Shown: positions 31,096-41,173, counted from the stretch's first letter. The stretch: DNA of 64,000 nucleotides from Globisporangium splendens (GCA_006386115.1 VFIW01000105.1:62001-126000); one strand, 5' to 3'. Notes: generated from the sequence alone by a model not told the origin. Numbers and translations: made by a program.

Positions 31096-31456
31096 TCGAG
31101 AAGCCTGCCACATCGCTTTGAAGTGCACAAAGCTGAGAAGATGTCGCCACACACAAAAAAGGTAGGTGGAAATTGAGGAGCTCTAATGATCGTCAGCTCT
31201 GCCAAAATCGCTAAACCTGACTGGAGGAAACATCTGATCAGCGTCCGCTGATTCGTAGAAATGACAGATATTCCGACCTGGACACGCCTGTTGACTGTCC
31301 GGAAAACAGTCGTGCGGGTTGTGAGCTAAACACCTCGACAGAGGTGCAGATTAGCACAGGAGTCATACTCATTGTTGTGGTGACACAAGGTAAGTTTGAA
31401 AGTGAGTGTGTATTCATGCATGTCGTTTAAGCAGATCGGATTTCCTAGGTTAACTA

Positions 31457-31704
31457 TGTAATACATGCAGCCCCCTGTGGGGTGTTACTGACGTAAACTG
31501 TTTATGCAGGCCCAGCAATGCCCGCGATCCAAGCGCAAGGATCGCGGCGGCATGCTGGGCGGAAATAGGTAAGATCGGCAGCGCGCCGGTTGGATCTGCT
31601 GCGCGGCCGGTTAGCTGGGTACAGGGTGCATGTGTGCACTTTGGCGCGGCATGCGTCATCGCCGTGGTTGAACTATCCCTGCGTGGGATGATTCAACCAT
31701 GACA
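31457..31704 (-). repeat. probable 3' LTR of element D (248 bp)
   Basis: On the minus strand it starts TGTCATGG directly after a purine-rich tract (CTCCGGGGGGA) and could end CATGTATTACA at 31457. It includes a long hairpin with arms 31510-31530 and 31539-31560. No partner LTR is in the window, so the end is tentative. Confidence 0.45.
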
Positions 31705-32124
31705 TCCCCCCGGAGTTGGCTTCGAGTTGGCCTTGACGAAATGCTTTGACAAGACTTGGCCAATGCGAAACGTGCTTGATCTTCTTTTCAAGCTCCCAAG
31801 TGCTTTCATGTGATGGAAGAGCGTGCCACTTTACCAGCCATTCAGTTTTGCGATTGAACTGCCGTTTCTTCAGCAAGGCTTCGATAATATGGAGCTCTTC
31901 ACTAATCTCGGGTTCCACCACGATTGGAGAGGCTTTGGCAGGTGGCGTGCCTGGAACTTGGCCAAGTTCGGGCGGTAGAGTGTAAGGAACTCGACGTTGA
32001 AGCTTGCGTGTAAACAGCGCATTGAGGCTGGCAAGATCAATCTGGCAACGTTCGGGTTGATCATTTTCTCAATTTCAAAAGGACCAATCTTCCTTGCTGC
32101 GAGTTTCACTTTCTTGAGTTTCGT
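31705..32124 (-). pseudogene. integrase C-terminus and chromodomain of element D
   Basis: The minus-strand reading KLAARKIGPFEIEKMINP (32110-32050) is the GPY/F-type module. After a frame change near 31990, a chromodomain follows (LHIIEALLKKR...TEWLVKWHALPSHESTWE, 31895-31780). Chromodomains steer integration toward particular chromatin. Confidence 0.8.
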
Positions 32125-32547
32125 TGTAATGGGGCTCCCCATTACATGGGTTCCCGGGTCAGGAGAGTGTGGGTTTTCACCCACATGGGTTTTACCACCT
32201 CTCCCAAACCCACCCACTACGTACAGTTGGTGACACATTAACATGTGTCACTCATGAACACTGTACATAGCCATTTGCATATTAGCCAACAGGACTAAGC
32301 CATCAGGATTTAATCCCATTGGACGATAGTCGGACCGGACACCCGACTATCTACCAATGAGAGACACCGTAGGTTTCAGTCACCAGGACTGCATATTAGC
32401 ACTTTAACAATTCAATTCACTTCTCAATTTGCACGTTAGCGCGCAAAGCTTCCTCCTCTCTCTCTAGACACAGCGTTACCGCTGTCCCCTTCCTCCCACC
32501 TGCGCTTCCTCAACGCACGTGTACGCCGTGTAACGAGTCCCGTTACA
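32125..32547 (+). repeat. 5' LTR of element C (423 bp)
   Basis: Starts with a perfect 10-bp palindrome, TGTAATGGGG-CT-CCCCATTACA. A second inverted repeat lies around CATTGG...CCAATG (about 32317-32359, with CGATAGTCGG/CCGACTAT inside). Ends CGTTACA. Confidence 0.93.
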
Positions 32548-32597
32548 CCTGGTAGCACTTTGTGGTCCGTCCAACCACATAGCAGAAGCCGTCAGCA

Positions 32598-33668
32598 ATG
32601 AGCTCTGACGAAGAACCGGTGATGAATGTCGAATCCGCGGAACCCGCGATTCCGACGATCAACCGGGAGGATTGCCCCCACTTGAGTGATCTCGAGTGGA
32701 GTGCCTTTCAACGCATGGGGGTGATCATCGGCGAAAAAGCCGTGTTCGCCATCCTTGCCACCTGTCCGCAGGACCAACATCGCCTCACGGCGATCGGGTT
32801 CCTGCAGAAAGAGGCGGAAGACCGTGGAAGAGAAGCAACCCGCGCAGTCCCTGCGCAGGTACAGTTCCCACGACAGAAAGCTGTGACGCTTGAAGTCGCG
32901 AAGTATGGCGGAGGAGACAACGAGCCTCTCCTCTGATGGTTCGTCGAAATCGATGCTGCCATTCGCTCCGGGTATATCTACGACTAGGAGCAACAGGTCG
33001 ATTTCGCGATGTCCAAGCTCGCTGGGAGAGCAAAGAGCTGGGCATTTGGTCGGCGAATGGCCGACCATACGTGCTTCTCCACACTCGCGGAGTTCAAAGG
33101 CGACATTCGCGCCGCCTTTGAGCCACCAAAGTCGGAATTCCGTACTCGCACGGAGTTTCTCGACGTCCGACAGGATAAACGCGATCTCCACGCGTATATC
33201 CAGCATGCTCGATACTTGGTATCAAGTATCGTGTCAGAGCCGATCGACATGGCGACGCAAGTCGCTACGTTCATGAAAGGCTTGGTGGACGGTCCCGTCA
33301 AGACCTGCTTATTCCGGGAATACCCGGAGACGCTCGAGCAAGCAATCGCTCTGGCGTTGCAGGAAGACTTCAGCGCGAAGCAAGCACGGCTTCACGCGAT
33401 TCCCCACCGTGCCGCGCAATTCCGGCACGCGAGACCTCCTCCACGTTATAGTGGTCCAGAACCAATGGATCCCTCGTTGGTTCAAGCTTCGACGACTCCC
33501 AAGAGGCCCGTCGACAAGCGCAAGCAGCGTTGCCATCGCTGCCAAAAGTTAGGGCACTTCTCCTACGAGTGCCGAGCGGCGCAGCCCGCTCCCCGCGTCC
33601 GAGAGACACATCGGAAGGCTTCTTCGCGTCCACCACGCGAAGAATCAAAAAACGTCAACCACCAGTAG
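32598..33668 (+). pseudogene. gag: Gag of element C with two premature stops
   Basis: Frame from ATG 32598 (MSSDEEPVMNVES) to TAG 33666-33668, 356 codons. It is similar to Gag A throughout and ends with zinc knuckle CHRCQKLGHFSYEC. Two in-frame stops, TGA at 32934-32936 (where Gag A has Arg) and TAG at 32985-32987, interrupt the capsid region; the frame itself is not shifted. Without suppression this copy cannot make full Gag or reach the frameshift site, so it would depend on Gag supplied in trans. Confidence 0.85.
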
Positions 33669-33687
33669 ACGCGGGGCGCTCTACTGG
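33647..33687 (+). promoter_or_regulatory. -1 ribosomal frameshift signal between gag and pro-pol of element C
   Basis: The heptamer A-AAA-AAC (33647-33653) is in the gag frame, and the pol frame is exactly -1. The spacer is 8 nt. The stem CCAGTAGA (33662-33669) with TCTACTGG (33680-33687) encloses a GC-rich 10-nt loop. The gag stop TAG (33666-33668) is in the first arm. AAAAAAC is a strong natural slippery sequence in retroviruses, and the spacing fits the usual 5-9 nt. Confidence 0.85.
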
Positions 33688-36600
33688 CGAATATGCGTCT
33701 GGTGTGATCGTGGTGCACGAGACGCAAGCCCCCAGCGTGCATGACGCGCGCTGCTGGACTACCACGACTGAGGATGAGTCGAGAGATCGGCTCACCCAAC
33801 TTGAGATAACCGTAGAGGGATTTACGACCCCTCTGCGGGCACTGCTAGACACAGGTGCGTCGAGCAATTTTGTTCGATCGCACGTCGCCCGTGAGCTAGC
33901 GAAAGTAATCTCGGAGGAATCACATTCCTCCGACTCGAAGATAACCGTACGGTTGGCAACAGGTGCCACCGTCACGACGACAAAATACGTGACACGACTC
34001 CGTGTCACGCATGATGGATGCCAAACGGAAGGAGACTTCATTTGGCTGGATTTAGATGACAAGTTCGATGTCATCCTTGGAATGCCTTGGCTGAAGAAGT
34101 GCCAGCCGATCATCGATTGGAACAAACAGTCGATTAGTTACCCCGCTGCGAAGCGGAATCAGGTTAACCGCCCGTCGGCGAGCAACGCGCTGACGGTAAA
34201 CGAACTTGATGCAAGGGTGTGCGATGGCCCCCTTAGCACGAAGTTCGAAGGAGAAGAAGCCGAAAAGTTTCAAAGACAGACCTCGGCAGCCCATCGCTCT
34301 GCACAGACGAGCGATGATGAAGGAACAGTACCGCCAGTGGAGACCTCTGATCAAGGCTCCTCGTGCGAAGTCATCAGTGTCATGGTTACTGATGAGGATG
34401 GATCTCATATACATGAGATGGCGTTAGAAGACCCTCCGAAGGACGCTTCGGAAGTGGTAACGCTACCCGTGATGAGCCAAAAACGGTTCATGAAAGAACT
34501 GCATCGAGGCTCCCTCGAGCAGATATGTTACATTGCTCCTCAGGGATCGAGCAATGCTGAGTCGGCGGTGCAGAGGCACCCACTCGATGAATGCTTCCTG
34601 GCATCGTCATCAGTGATGGACACTGATGTGCTCGACGAACCAACGAAGAAGCAACGATTTCAGGCTCAGGGATGGGAGTCCCTGAAGGACAGTCCATTCT
34701 ACGGACTATTGAAGGAATACGAGGATGTATTCCCAGAGGAAGTTCCCAGTCGTCTCCCGACAGACAAAGGAGTTCGGCATGAGATTGATCTCATGCCGGG
34801 AACAGAGTACTGCGTCACGAGACAATGGCCACTGCCTCGTGAGCAAGTCAAGGTGATCGACGAGTTCTTTGAAGCTCGTCGCAAAGCGGGTCAAGTGCGC
34901 GAGTCGAACTCTCCGCACTGCAGCCCCACCTTCTGTGTGAAAAAGGCCACAGGAAGTTGGAGGATCGTGCACGCGTTCAACAAGTTGAATGCAGCGACAA
35001 TCCCGGCGCAGACGCCTATACCTCGCAAAGATGTCATCGTTGACAGCATGCAAGGTAGTACTATCTTAAGTACAATCGATTTGAGAGATGGGTTCTATCA
35101 AATCTTGATGCGCGAGAAGGATATTCCTTTCACGGCAGTCAGCACCCCGAGCGGGATGCTGTGGGAGTGGCTCGTGATGCCAGAGGGACTAACAAATGCT
35201 CCCGCCACATTCAATAGATGCGTCACGCAGCTACTACGTCCAGTGCGAGACTTCGCACCCAGCTATTTCGACGACGTGTTCATACACAGTCGTGCATCGG
35301 ATGCTGCATCCGATGTGGAAGTGCACAAAGGGCACCTCCGACACCTTCTGGACTTGATGCGGAAGCACAAGCTGTACGCCAACATACAAAAGCGTATGTT
35401 TGGTGTTGATGAGATCCCCGTTCTCGGCTGCTTTATCGGCAAGAGTGGAGTGCGTCCTGATCCCGAAAAGATCAAGGCGATCAACGACTGGACAGCCCCA
35501 ACAAGCCAAAAGGATCTTCGCAAGTTCCTCGGACTTGCGACGTACCTCCATAAGTACTCGCAGAACTATGCGGGTATCATCCGACCTCTTTCAACACTAC
35601 TGAAGAAAGACGTCGATTGGAAGTGGTCCGACGAATGTCAGGATTCATTCGTCAAGGTGAAACGCAGCCTCATGGAAGCTCCGGTCCTCGCGATCGCTGA
35701 CCACGAGCGACCATTCTATGTGGTCTGTGATGCATCCGACTTTGCAATCGGATGCTCGCTCATGCAGCGCGACGACACGGATCGAGAACGCGTGATCTGC
35801 TATCAGTCGCGTCAGCTGAAGCCAGCTGAGCGCAATTACCCGGTTCATGACAAGGAGTTGCTTGCCATGAAATACGCTCTAACAAAGCTCAGAGTGTATT
35901 TGCTCGGAAGTAAACGGTTCACCGTTTACACTGACCATGCTTCGCTGTGCACTGCAGTGAAGTCGCCACATCTGTCGCAAAGAATGGCCAGATGGCTTTC
36001 TTTCTTTGCAGAGTGCGAGTTTGACGTCGAGTACAAACCCGGACGGTTCAACGTGATCGCGGATGCGCTGTCACGTCGCCCAGACTTTGAGCCGAATGCG
36101 AACGAATCAAAGGAGAGCCGTGTGATGGCAATCACACGAGAAAGTACGCCGACATCGTCGCTACTTGACGATATCAAAAGAGCGTATGCGACAGACAGCA
36201 ACATCCGTCGACTTGTTGCTCACTTGTCAGATCCGTCTGATAAGTTGCTCAAGGCGTTGGACCCAGCTCAACGCGCTCGTCTGCATCGCTACGAAATGCG
36301 CAACGATGTTCTCTACTACCGTATAGATGACTGCGACGAGCTACGCGCTGTCGTTCCAAACGATAGTGACCTTCGCAATCGCGTACTCTTTGAGTACCAC
36401 GATGCGCCTTTCCGCGGACATCCAGGACGCGAGAAAACGTATCTCGCGCTTTCCCGCGACTTCTATTGGTCCCACCAATACAAGTGGGTCCGCAAATACG
36501 TACGCGCATGCGAGGTCTGCCAGCGCGTCAAGCCCGCACCGGTCACCAATGCACCGCTGCGATCTCTGCCAGTTCCAACGGACTGTTGGAAGTCAGTCTC

Positions 36601-37999
36601 GATGGACTTCATCTTCGGTCTTCCCGCTGACTCTAGCAAGAAGACTGGCATCCTCGTCATCGCGGATCGCTTCAGCAAGATGGTCCATCTCAGTTCTGTT
36701 CCTGCTAGCGTTACCGCAAAGCAGACGGCACAGATTTTCCTGGACTCCGTGTTTAGGTTACACGGAATGCCAACAGAAATCGTGTCAGACCGTGATCCAC
36801 GATTCACAGCTGCCTTTTGGCAAGAGTTGTTCCGACTCTTGGGTACTCAACTCAAGATGTCGACAGCTGATCATCCGCAGACAGACGGTCAGACCGAGCG
36901 TGTGAACCGCACGCTCGAGGATATCCTGCGCAGCTATGCGCATTCATTCACTCACTGGAAAGAATGTCTCCCTCTCGCAGAGTTTGCAATCAACAACTCT
37001 GTGCATGCTTCAACCCGGCAGACGCCTTTCTACGTGAACGCCCTCAGGCACCCACGTGTTCTCTCCATCCTCGGTGGGATGTCCCCTCCTTCGGTGACAT
37101 CTCCCTTGAGTGGGGGAGGAGTCCGCGAAGCAGCTGCTTCGGAACATGCGAAAAGCGCGGAGATCCCGCAACGACATGAACAGGCAACTGCACATGCGGC
37201 GATCGCCGATAAAGACATCGCTACAACAGTGTTGCAGCGGCAAGCTGTCATCCGCTTCGTCCGCGATTCAATCGCCGACGCAGTGGATAGTCAGAAAGAG
37301 CAAGCGGTCAAGAGTGGCTGCAAGAGCACGAACGAGTTCAAAAGAAATTCGTTTGTTTTATTATCGACTGCTAACCTACCTAACAGAGTGGTGAGCAGTG
37401 ACAGCAACAAGTTGCTGCCAAGATACATTGGCCCTTTCAAGGTACTTGAAAGGATTGGGGACGCATACGCGTTGGAGCTTCCTCCAACGATGCGTCTACA
37501 CCCGACGTTCTACGTCGGGCGTTTCAAGGCGTATCATCGCCACGATGACTCGCTGGTCTCTTCCTCTTCAGGAGACCATGACCGCGAAGGATCCCAAGCA
37601 CAAGCTTGTGATCACCCTCGAGTCTCGAAAGCCGTCCCTCGAGCCGCTCGTGCTTCGCGGTCATCTCGCTTAGCTCGACCCGAAGTCGGAGGACCTCGTT
37701 CTCCCGCTCAGCGTACTTCAGCCGATCAAGCAGACGCTGATCACTCGGAGGGTGAACCTCAGAATCACGAGCAGATCTTCCCTCCTCCAGCTCCACCGCT
37801 GCGAGACTCCGAGGGGAACCAACGCTGGATCGTGGAGAAGATACTTGCTCATCGCGATCGATCGTCGCAAGCAAAGAAGGAGCGCGTCTACCGCGTTCGT
37901 TGGCTTGGTTATCCCCCAGATCGAGATACCTGGGAGCCGGCCGTGATGCTCCAAGCTGATGTCCCTGGCTTGGTGCAGCAGTACGAGAGTCGACACTAA
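33653..37999 (+). CDS. pol: Pro-Pol polyprotein of element C (protease, RT, RNase H, integrase, chromodomain)
   Basis: Uninterrupted frame (open from 33530) to TAA at 37997-37999. Protease: LLDTGASSNF (33848), ILGMPWL. RT: WRIVHAFNKLNAATIP, SYFDDVFIHS with catalytic YFDD at 35264-35275. RNase H: VVCDASDFAIGCSLMQ ... YTDHASL. Integrase: HHCC zinc region ending CEVCQRVKP (about 36510), DDE core SMDFIFGLP (36600), SDRDPRFTAAFW (36785), DGQTERVN (36890). A low-complexity linker (37560-37800) precedes the chromodomain (RVYRVRWLGYPPDRDTWEP, 37880-37945). All catalytic residues seen are present. The minus-strand ORF overlaps 37524-37999. Confidence 0.95.
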   Translation, partial: RQPPVDAGRSTGEYASGVIVVHETQAPSVHDARCWTTTTEDESRDRLTQLEITVEGFTTPLRALLDTGASSNFVRSHVARELAKVISEESHSSDSKITVRLATGATVTTTKYVTRLRVTHDGCQTEGDFIWLDLDDKFDVILGMPWLKKCQPIIDWNKQSISYPAAKRNQVNRPSASNALTVNELDARVCDGPLSTKFEGEEAEKFQRQTSAAHRSAQTSDDEGTVPPVETSDQGSSCEVISVMVTDEDGSHIHEMALEDPPKDASEVVTLPVMSQKRFMKELHRGSLEQICYIAPQGSSNAESAVQRHPLDECFLASSSVMDTDVLDEPTKKQRFQAQGWESLKDSPFYGLLKEYEDVFPEEVPSRLPTDKGVRHEIDLMPGTEYCVTRQWPLPREQVKVIDEFFEARRKAGQVRESNSPHCSPTFCVKKATGSWRIVHAFNKLNAATIPAQTPIPRKDVIVDSMQGSTILSTIDLRDGFYQILMREKDIPFTAVSTPSGMLWEWLVMPEGLTNAPATFNRCVTQLLRPVRDFAPSYFDDVFIHSRASDAASDVEVHKGHLRHLLDLMRKHKLYANIQKRMFGVDEIPVLGCFIGKSGVRPDPEKIKAINDWTAPTSQKDLRKFLGLATYLHKYSQNYAGIIRPLSTLLKKDVDWKWSDECQDSFVKVKRSLMEAPVLAIADHERPFYVVCDASDFAIGCSLMQRDDTDRERVICYQSRQLKPAERNYPVHDKELLAMKYALTKLRVYLLGSKRFTVYTDHASLCTAVKSPHLSQRMARWLSFFAECEFDVEYKPGRFNVIADALSRRPDFEPNANESKESRVMAITRESTPTSSLLDDIKRAYATDSNIRRLVAHLSDPSDKLLKALDPAQRARLHRYEMRNDVLYYRIDDCDELRAVVPNDSDLRNRVLFEYHDAPFRGHPGREKTYLALSRDFYWSHQYKWVRKYVRACEVCQRVKPAPVTNAPLRSLPVPTDCWKSVSMDFIFGLPADSSKKTGILVIADRFSKMVHLSSVPASVTAKQTAQIFLDSVFRLHGMPTEIVSDRDPRFTAAFWQELFRLLGTQLKMSTADHPQTDGQTERVNRTLEDILRSYAHSFTHWKECLPLAEFAINNSVHASTRQTPFYVNALRHPRVLSILGGMSPPSVTSPLSGGGVREAAASEHAKSAEIPQRHEQATAHAAIADKDIATTVLQRQAVIRFVRDSIADAVDSQKEQAVKSGCKSTNEFKRNSFVLLSTANLPNRVVSSDSNKLLPRYIGPFKVLERIGDAYALELPPTMRLHPTFYVGRFKAYHRHDDSLVSSSSGDHDREGSQAQACDHPRVSKAVPRAARASRSSRLARPEVGGPRSPAQRTSADQADADHSEGEPQNHEQIFPPPAPPLRDSEGNQRWIVEKILAHRDRSSQAKKERVYRVRWLGYPPDRDTWEPAVMLQADVPGLVQQYESRH

Positions 38000-39191
38000 T
38001 CGACTCTCGCTTCCACAGCTCGCGGATTCGATCTTGCAATCCGCGAGGAAGCATCACGCCTTTATAACCCTGCAGTTGCTCCTCAGTCAGCTGAGGATCA
38101 TCGCCGGTGCAGATGCGGCAACCCCTCGGTGTGGTCTTGACCCCACACGGAACTCCAAGATCCATGCATTCTTCGTGGATCGCCAACAACTTTCCAACGG
38201 CATTGTGCCGAAGGAACTTCTCCCGATTATCTCGCAATCGAGAGATACACTTCACAGCGTCTTCGTTGAAATTCGCAACGAAGGCACTCCACGCTTGCGA
38301 AAGGAACAGCGCTTGTTTCTCAGCGCTGTGAGACTTCTTCGACTTCGATCGACCATCGAAGTACCGCATCGAATGGAAAAGGTCGATGTAAAACTCCTCG
38401 CGCGCCTTGGGATAGAAGTTCTGTCGAAGGACGAAGTCATCGTCCTTGATGGTACCAACATTATACAGCGCGTGAGTCCCAGCACGTTGAGTGCCACGAT
38501 GCGCACGAATCCAATTGGGTTTGGGTGTCCACAAGTGGCTCCAGCTAGAAGGAATGAAATCCTTCCCTTCAGAAGGACCCGTCGCCGGATCCTTCGATTT
38601 CACTGGCAAGGCAAGATAGCGAGGCAACTCGCTCTTTCCCGATGACGCAGACACCTGCGCATCAGACTCGGAATCCACATCGAAGAGCGAGTCTTCGAGG
38701 GGATCAACAGCTTCCAGTTCACAATTGGACGCGTCCAGCGAGAGAAGGATGTTTCTCGCTCCATTCACCAGGTCGGGGTCAGCGGACGCTAAACCTCCTC
38801 GACCGAGATCCTCCACCGTTGCCTCGCTTTCCGACGCTCCATCGTCGAAAATGGCAACCGCCACGGTGCTTCCGCTCGTTTCTCCGTGAGGAGATCCCTC
38901 CTCACGACGCTTCTTCCGCGAAGGCTCATTCAAGAGGACCGTGGACGACGAACGATTCGCTTCGTTTCGCTTGAGATTCGAACGGTCAACTGAAGAAGAC
39001 TCGGCTTCTTCCTCGCGATCGTCACGCACGACATTTGTCGTGGTGCTACTCGCAGGACTGTTGCAAGGAGTCACCTCCTCGCTACTCGACTCGTAGTCAA
39101 CAGCATCGCTGTCGATCGAAGACATTTGTACGAGGCTCACCTCGCACAGCTTGCGGCGTCTGAATAGCTCTCTGTTGGGTACGACGCACAC
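37524..39191 (-). CDS. antisense ORF of element C (charged protein with C-terminal coiled coil)
   Basis: Intact frame of 555 codons; the likely start is ATG 39125 (MSSIDSDAVDYESS) or 39191. It has an acidic Ser-rich N-terminus, a basic patch PSRKKRREEG that could be a nuclear signal, a central folded-looking region (AREEFYIDLFHSMRYFDGRS; CGVKTTPRGCRICTGDD, with three Cys) and a heptad coiled coil near the end (LKYAERENEVLRLRVELSEM). About 1.19 kb lies between the pol stop and the 3' LTR, where no other gene exists; the last 476 nt overlap pol. Its start is 144-210 nt from the 3' LTR, which could supply an antisense promoter. Family not recognised. Confidence 0.7.
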   Translation of the reverse strand: MCVVPNRELFRRRKLCEVSLVQMSSIDSDAVDYESSSEEVTPCNSPASSTTTNVVRDDREEEAESSSVDRSNLKRNEANRSSSTVLLNEPSRKKRREEGSPHGETSGSTVAVAIFDDGASESEATVEDLGRGGLASADPDLVNGARNILLSLDASNCELEAVDPLEDSLFDVDSESDAQVSASSGKSELPRYLALPVKSKDPATGPSEGKDFIPSSWSHLWTPKPNWIRAHRGTQRAGTHALYNVGTIKDDDFVLRQNFYPKAREEFYIDLFHSMRYFDGRSKSKKSHSAEKQALFLSQAWSAFVANFNEDAVKCISRLRDNREKFLRHNAVGKLLAIHEECMDLGVPCGVKTTPRGCRICTGDDPQLTEEQLQGYKGVMLPRGLQDRIRELWKRESISVDSRTAAPSQGHQLGASRPAPRYLDLGDNQANERGRRAPSLLATIDRDEQVSSPRSSVGSPRSLAAVELEEGRSARDSEVHPPSDQRLLDRLKYAERENEVLRLRVELSEMTAKHERLEGRLSRLEGDHKLVLGILRGHGLLKRKRPASHRGDDTP

Positions 39192-39334
39192 TGAGAACTG
39201 AGCCCGCCAGACTCAGCGCTCTGCCTTCTGTGGCCAGTCCCTCCGAACATGGAAGAACACCAAAGAACACAGAAAGGCACAGAATGATTGGTCGTGAGCG
39301 TTTCCACGTGACCAATCACTTTACGGGGGGATGA

Positions 39335-39757
39335 TGTAATGGGGCTCCCCATTACATGGGTTCCCGGGTCAGGAGAGTGTGGGTTTTCACCCACATGGGT
39401 TTTACCACCTCTCCCAAACCCACCCACCACGTACAGTTGGTGACACATTAACATGTGTCACTCATGAACACTGTACATAGCCATTTGCATATTAGCCAAT
39501 AGGACTAAGCCATCAGGATTTAATCCCATTGGACGATAGTCGGACTGGACACCCGACTATCTACCAATGAGAGACACCGCAGGTTTCAGTCACCAGGACT
39601 GCATATTAGCACTTTAACAATTCAATTCACTTCTCCATTTGCACGTTAGCGCGCAAAGCTTCCTCCTCTCTCTCTAGACACAGCGTTACCGCTGTGCCCT
39701 TCCTCCCACCTGCGCTTCCTCAACGCACGTGTACGCCGTGTAACGAGTCCCGTTGCA
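39335..39757 (+). repeat. 3' LTR of element C (423 bp)
   Basis: Matches 32125-32547 except for about seven substitutions (for example GTTGCA for GTTACA at the end), about 98% identity by eye, so the insertion is fairly recent. Confidence 0.93.
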
Positions 39758-41172
39758 TTCGTGTTCTCAGTGACGTGTCGTAGCGGTAAGTTTCGAGTGT
39801 CAAGCATCACCATATCTCCAGCCTTGAAGTCTACTGCCCGTCGGTGTGCGTCATAGTAACGCTTTTGACGCTCTTGAGCATCTGTTAAATTTTTCTTAGC
39901 CATATCGATGTGCTCCTGCCTCTTGGCGACAAAGTCCTTTGCGTATTCGGCAAACGGGATAGCAGCGGATCTTCCAATCTTTTCGAGTTCTTGGCTGACA
40001 ATATTGGCGACTTTACGTCCCGTATCTAACTCAAATGGAGTTAGCCCTGTCGCAGCAGAGATCGATGCGGCGTGAGCGTACTCAATTGTTCCCAAGTGCG
40101 CCGACCAATCGCCACCATGGTATGACACCATGCAACGAATCGCATCTTCCAGGACCAAATTCTGGCGTTCGGTTTGCCCATCCGCTTGTGCTCGATATGC
40201 CATAGTCATCGCGATCTTGATTCCCATGATGTTCATTAGTGATCTCCAAAAGTTTGACGTAAACTTTGGGTCACGATCACTGATGATTACTTTTGGTAAT
40301 CCGCGGTGACGAACTACGTTCTCGAAGAAGTCTCTTGCGGTTCTTGGAGCATCTGCGGTAGTATGCACTGCAACATACTTTGGCCTTTTGGAGAATTTGT
40401 CAACCACAGTCATTATTGCATCAAATCCGTTCGAGACTGGCAGTCCAGTGATGAAGTCCATCGAAACCACTTCCCAGCATTCCGTTGGAGTTGGAATCGG
40501 AATCATCTTCCCAGCCTTCTTTAAGCCGTTGGACTTCCATCTGACGCAGGTTTCGCAGGTTGTCACATAATCTCGAATATCCTTTTCAAGACATGGCCAG
40601 AAGTACCACTGAGCAATTTTAAACTGCGTCCTTTTAATCCCAGGATGAGCAGATGTTGCCGAATCATGGAACTCGCGGATTATGCTTGTAATCAAATCAT
40701 CCACAGACGGGACGCGGAGTCTTGAAATCGCGTGCTTCGAGCGTAAGTAGATTAGTCCGTTGCGCTTGACGAAGAGATCAGAGGCTTGTTTTCCTTTCCA
40801 GACTTCTTTGTACAATTTATCGGACTTGTACCCATTTTGGAATTTGTTCTTCACCGTGTCAGACAGGTGCACACTTGATACTGTAATCTCGACGTTCAGG
40901 ATTTTCACCACCTGCCGCGTTTGCGTTTGACGAACTCCCACGGGGTATGCCTCCCCCCCATGAACATCCAGATCGTCGAGTATCATACCCTGGTCATGGA
41001 CAGGCAAGTTGCGAAGCGCTGCGGAATTAACGGAGTGGCGACGCAGTTGGACGGACATCAATCCACACTGAGAATCACAATTGTGTACCGCAGCAAGCGA
41101 TACTTGAGTGTCATGGTTGAGGCTGGGTTCTGGAAGTTCCGTAGGGGGTCGCGAAAGAGCATCCGCGACGAC
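39758..41172 (-). pseudogene. integrase and RNase H tail of element D
   Basis: The minus-strand reading from VVADALSRPP (41170) has HPGIKRTQFKIAQWYFWP, CETCVRWKS (zinc region), SMDFITGLP, ISDRDPKFTSNFW and ADGQTERQN (DDE core). It stops at the nested element C. The frame is open across the segment. It differs clearly from the integrases of B and C, so D is a separate lineage. Confidence 0.88.
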
Positions 41173-41173
41173 N
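41173..41173. other. ambiguous base (n) at the D/E junction
   Basis: The single n separates minus-strand RNase H of D from a plus-strand integrase fragment of E. The sudden change suggests an assembly gap or consensus conflict, so the junction should not be trusted. Confidence 0.9.

Larger units (their letters stand above)
32125..39757 (+). mobile_element. Ty3/Gypsy chromovirus-type element C, nearly intact
   Basis: 423-bp LTRs at 32125-32547 and 39335-39757 differ at about seven positions. The target duplication TTCGT (32120-32124, 39758-39762) marks insertion into the integrase region of element D. The PBS CTGGTAGCACTT is at 32549-32560, and a polypurine tract GGGGGGATGA ends at 39334. Coding content: gag with two stops, frameshift signal, intact pro-pol of about 1450 codons, and a 534-533-codon-scale minus-strand ORF overlapping the 3' end of pol. 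Confidence 0.95.
31457..41172 (-). mobile_element. Ty3/Gypsy element D, 3' part, split by element C
   Basis: Minus-strand pol: tail of RNase H (VVADALSRPP, near 41170), integrase (41160-39758) and, beyond the nested element C, the integrase C-terminal module, chromodomain and a probable 3' LTR (31457-31704). Removing element C and one TTCGT restores an uninterrupted reading, HVTENTKLKKVKLAARKIGPF. The 5' part is absent: D stops at the ambiguous base 41173. Confidence 0.85.
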
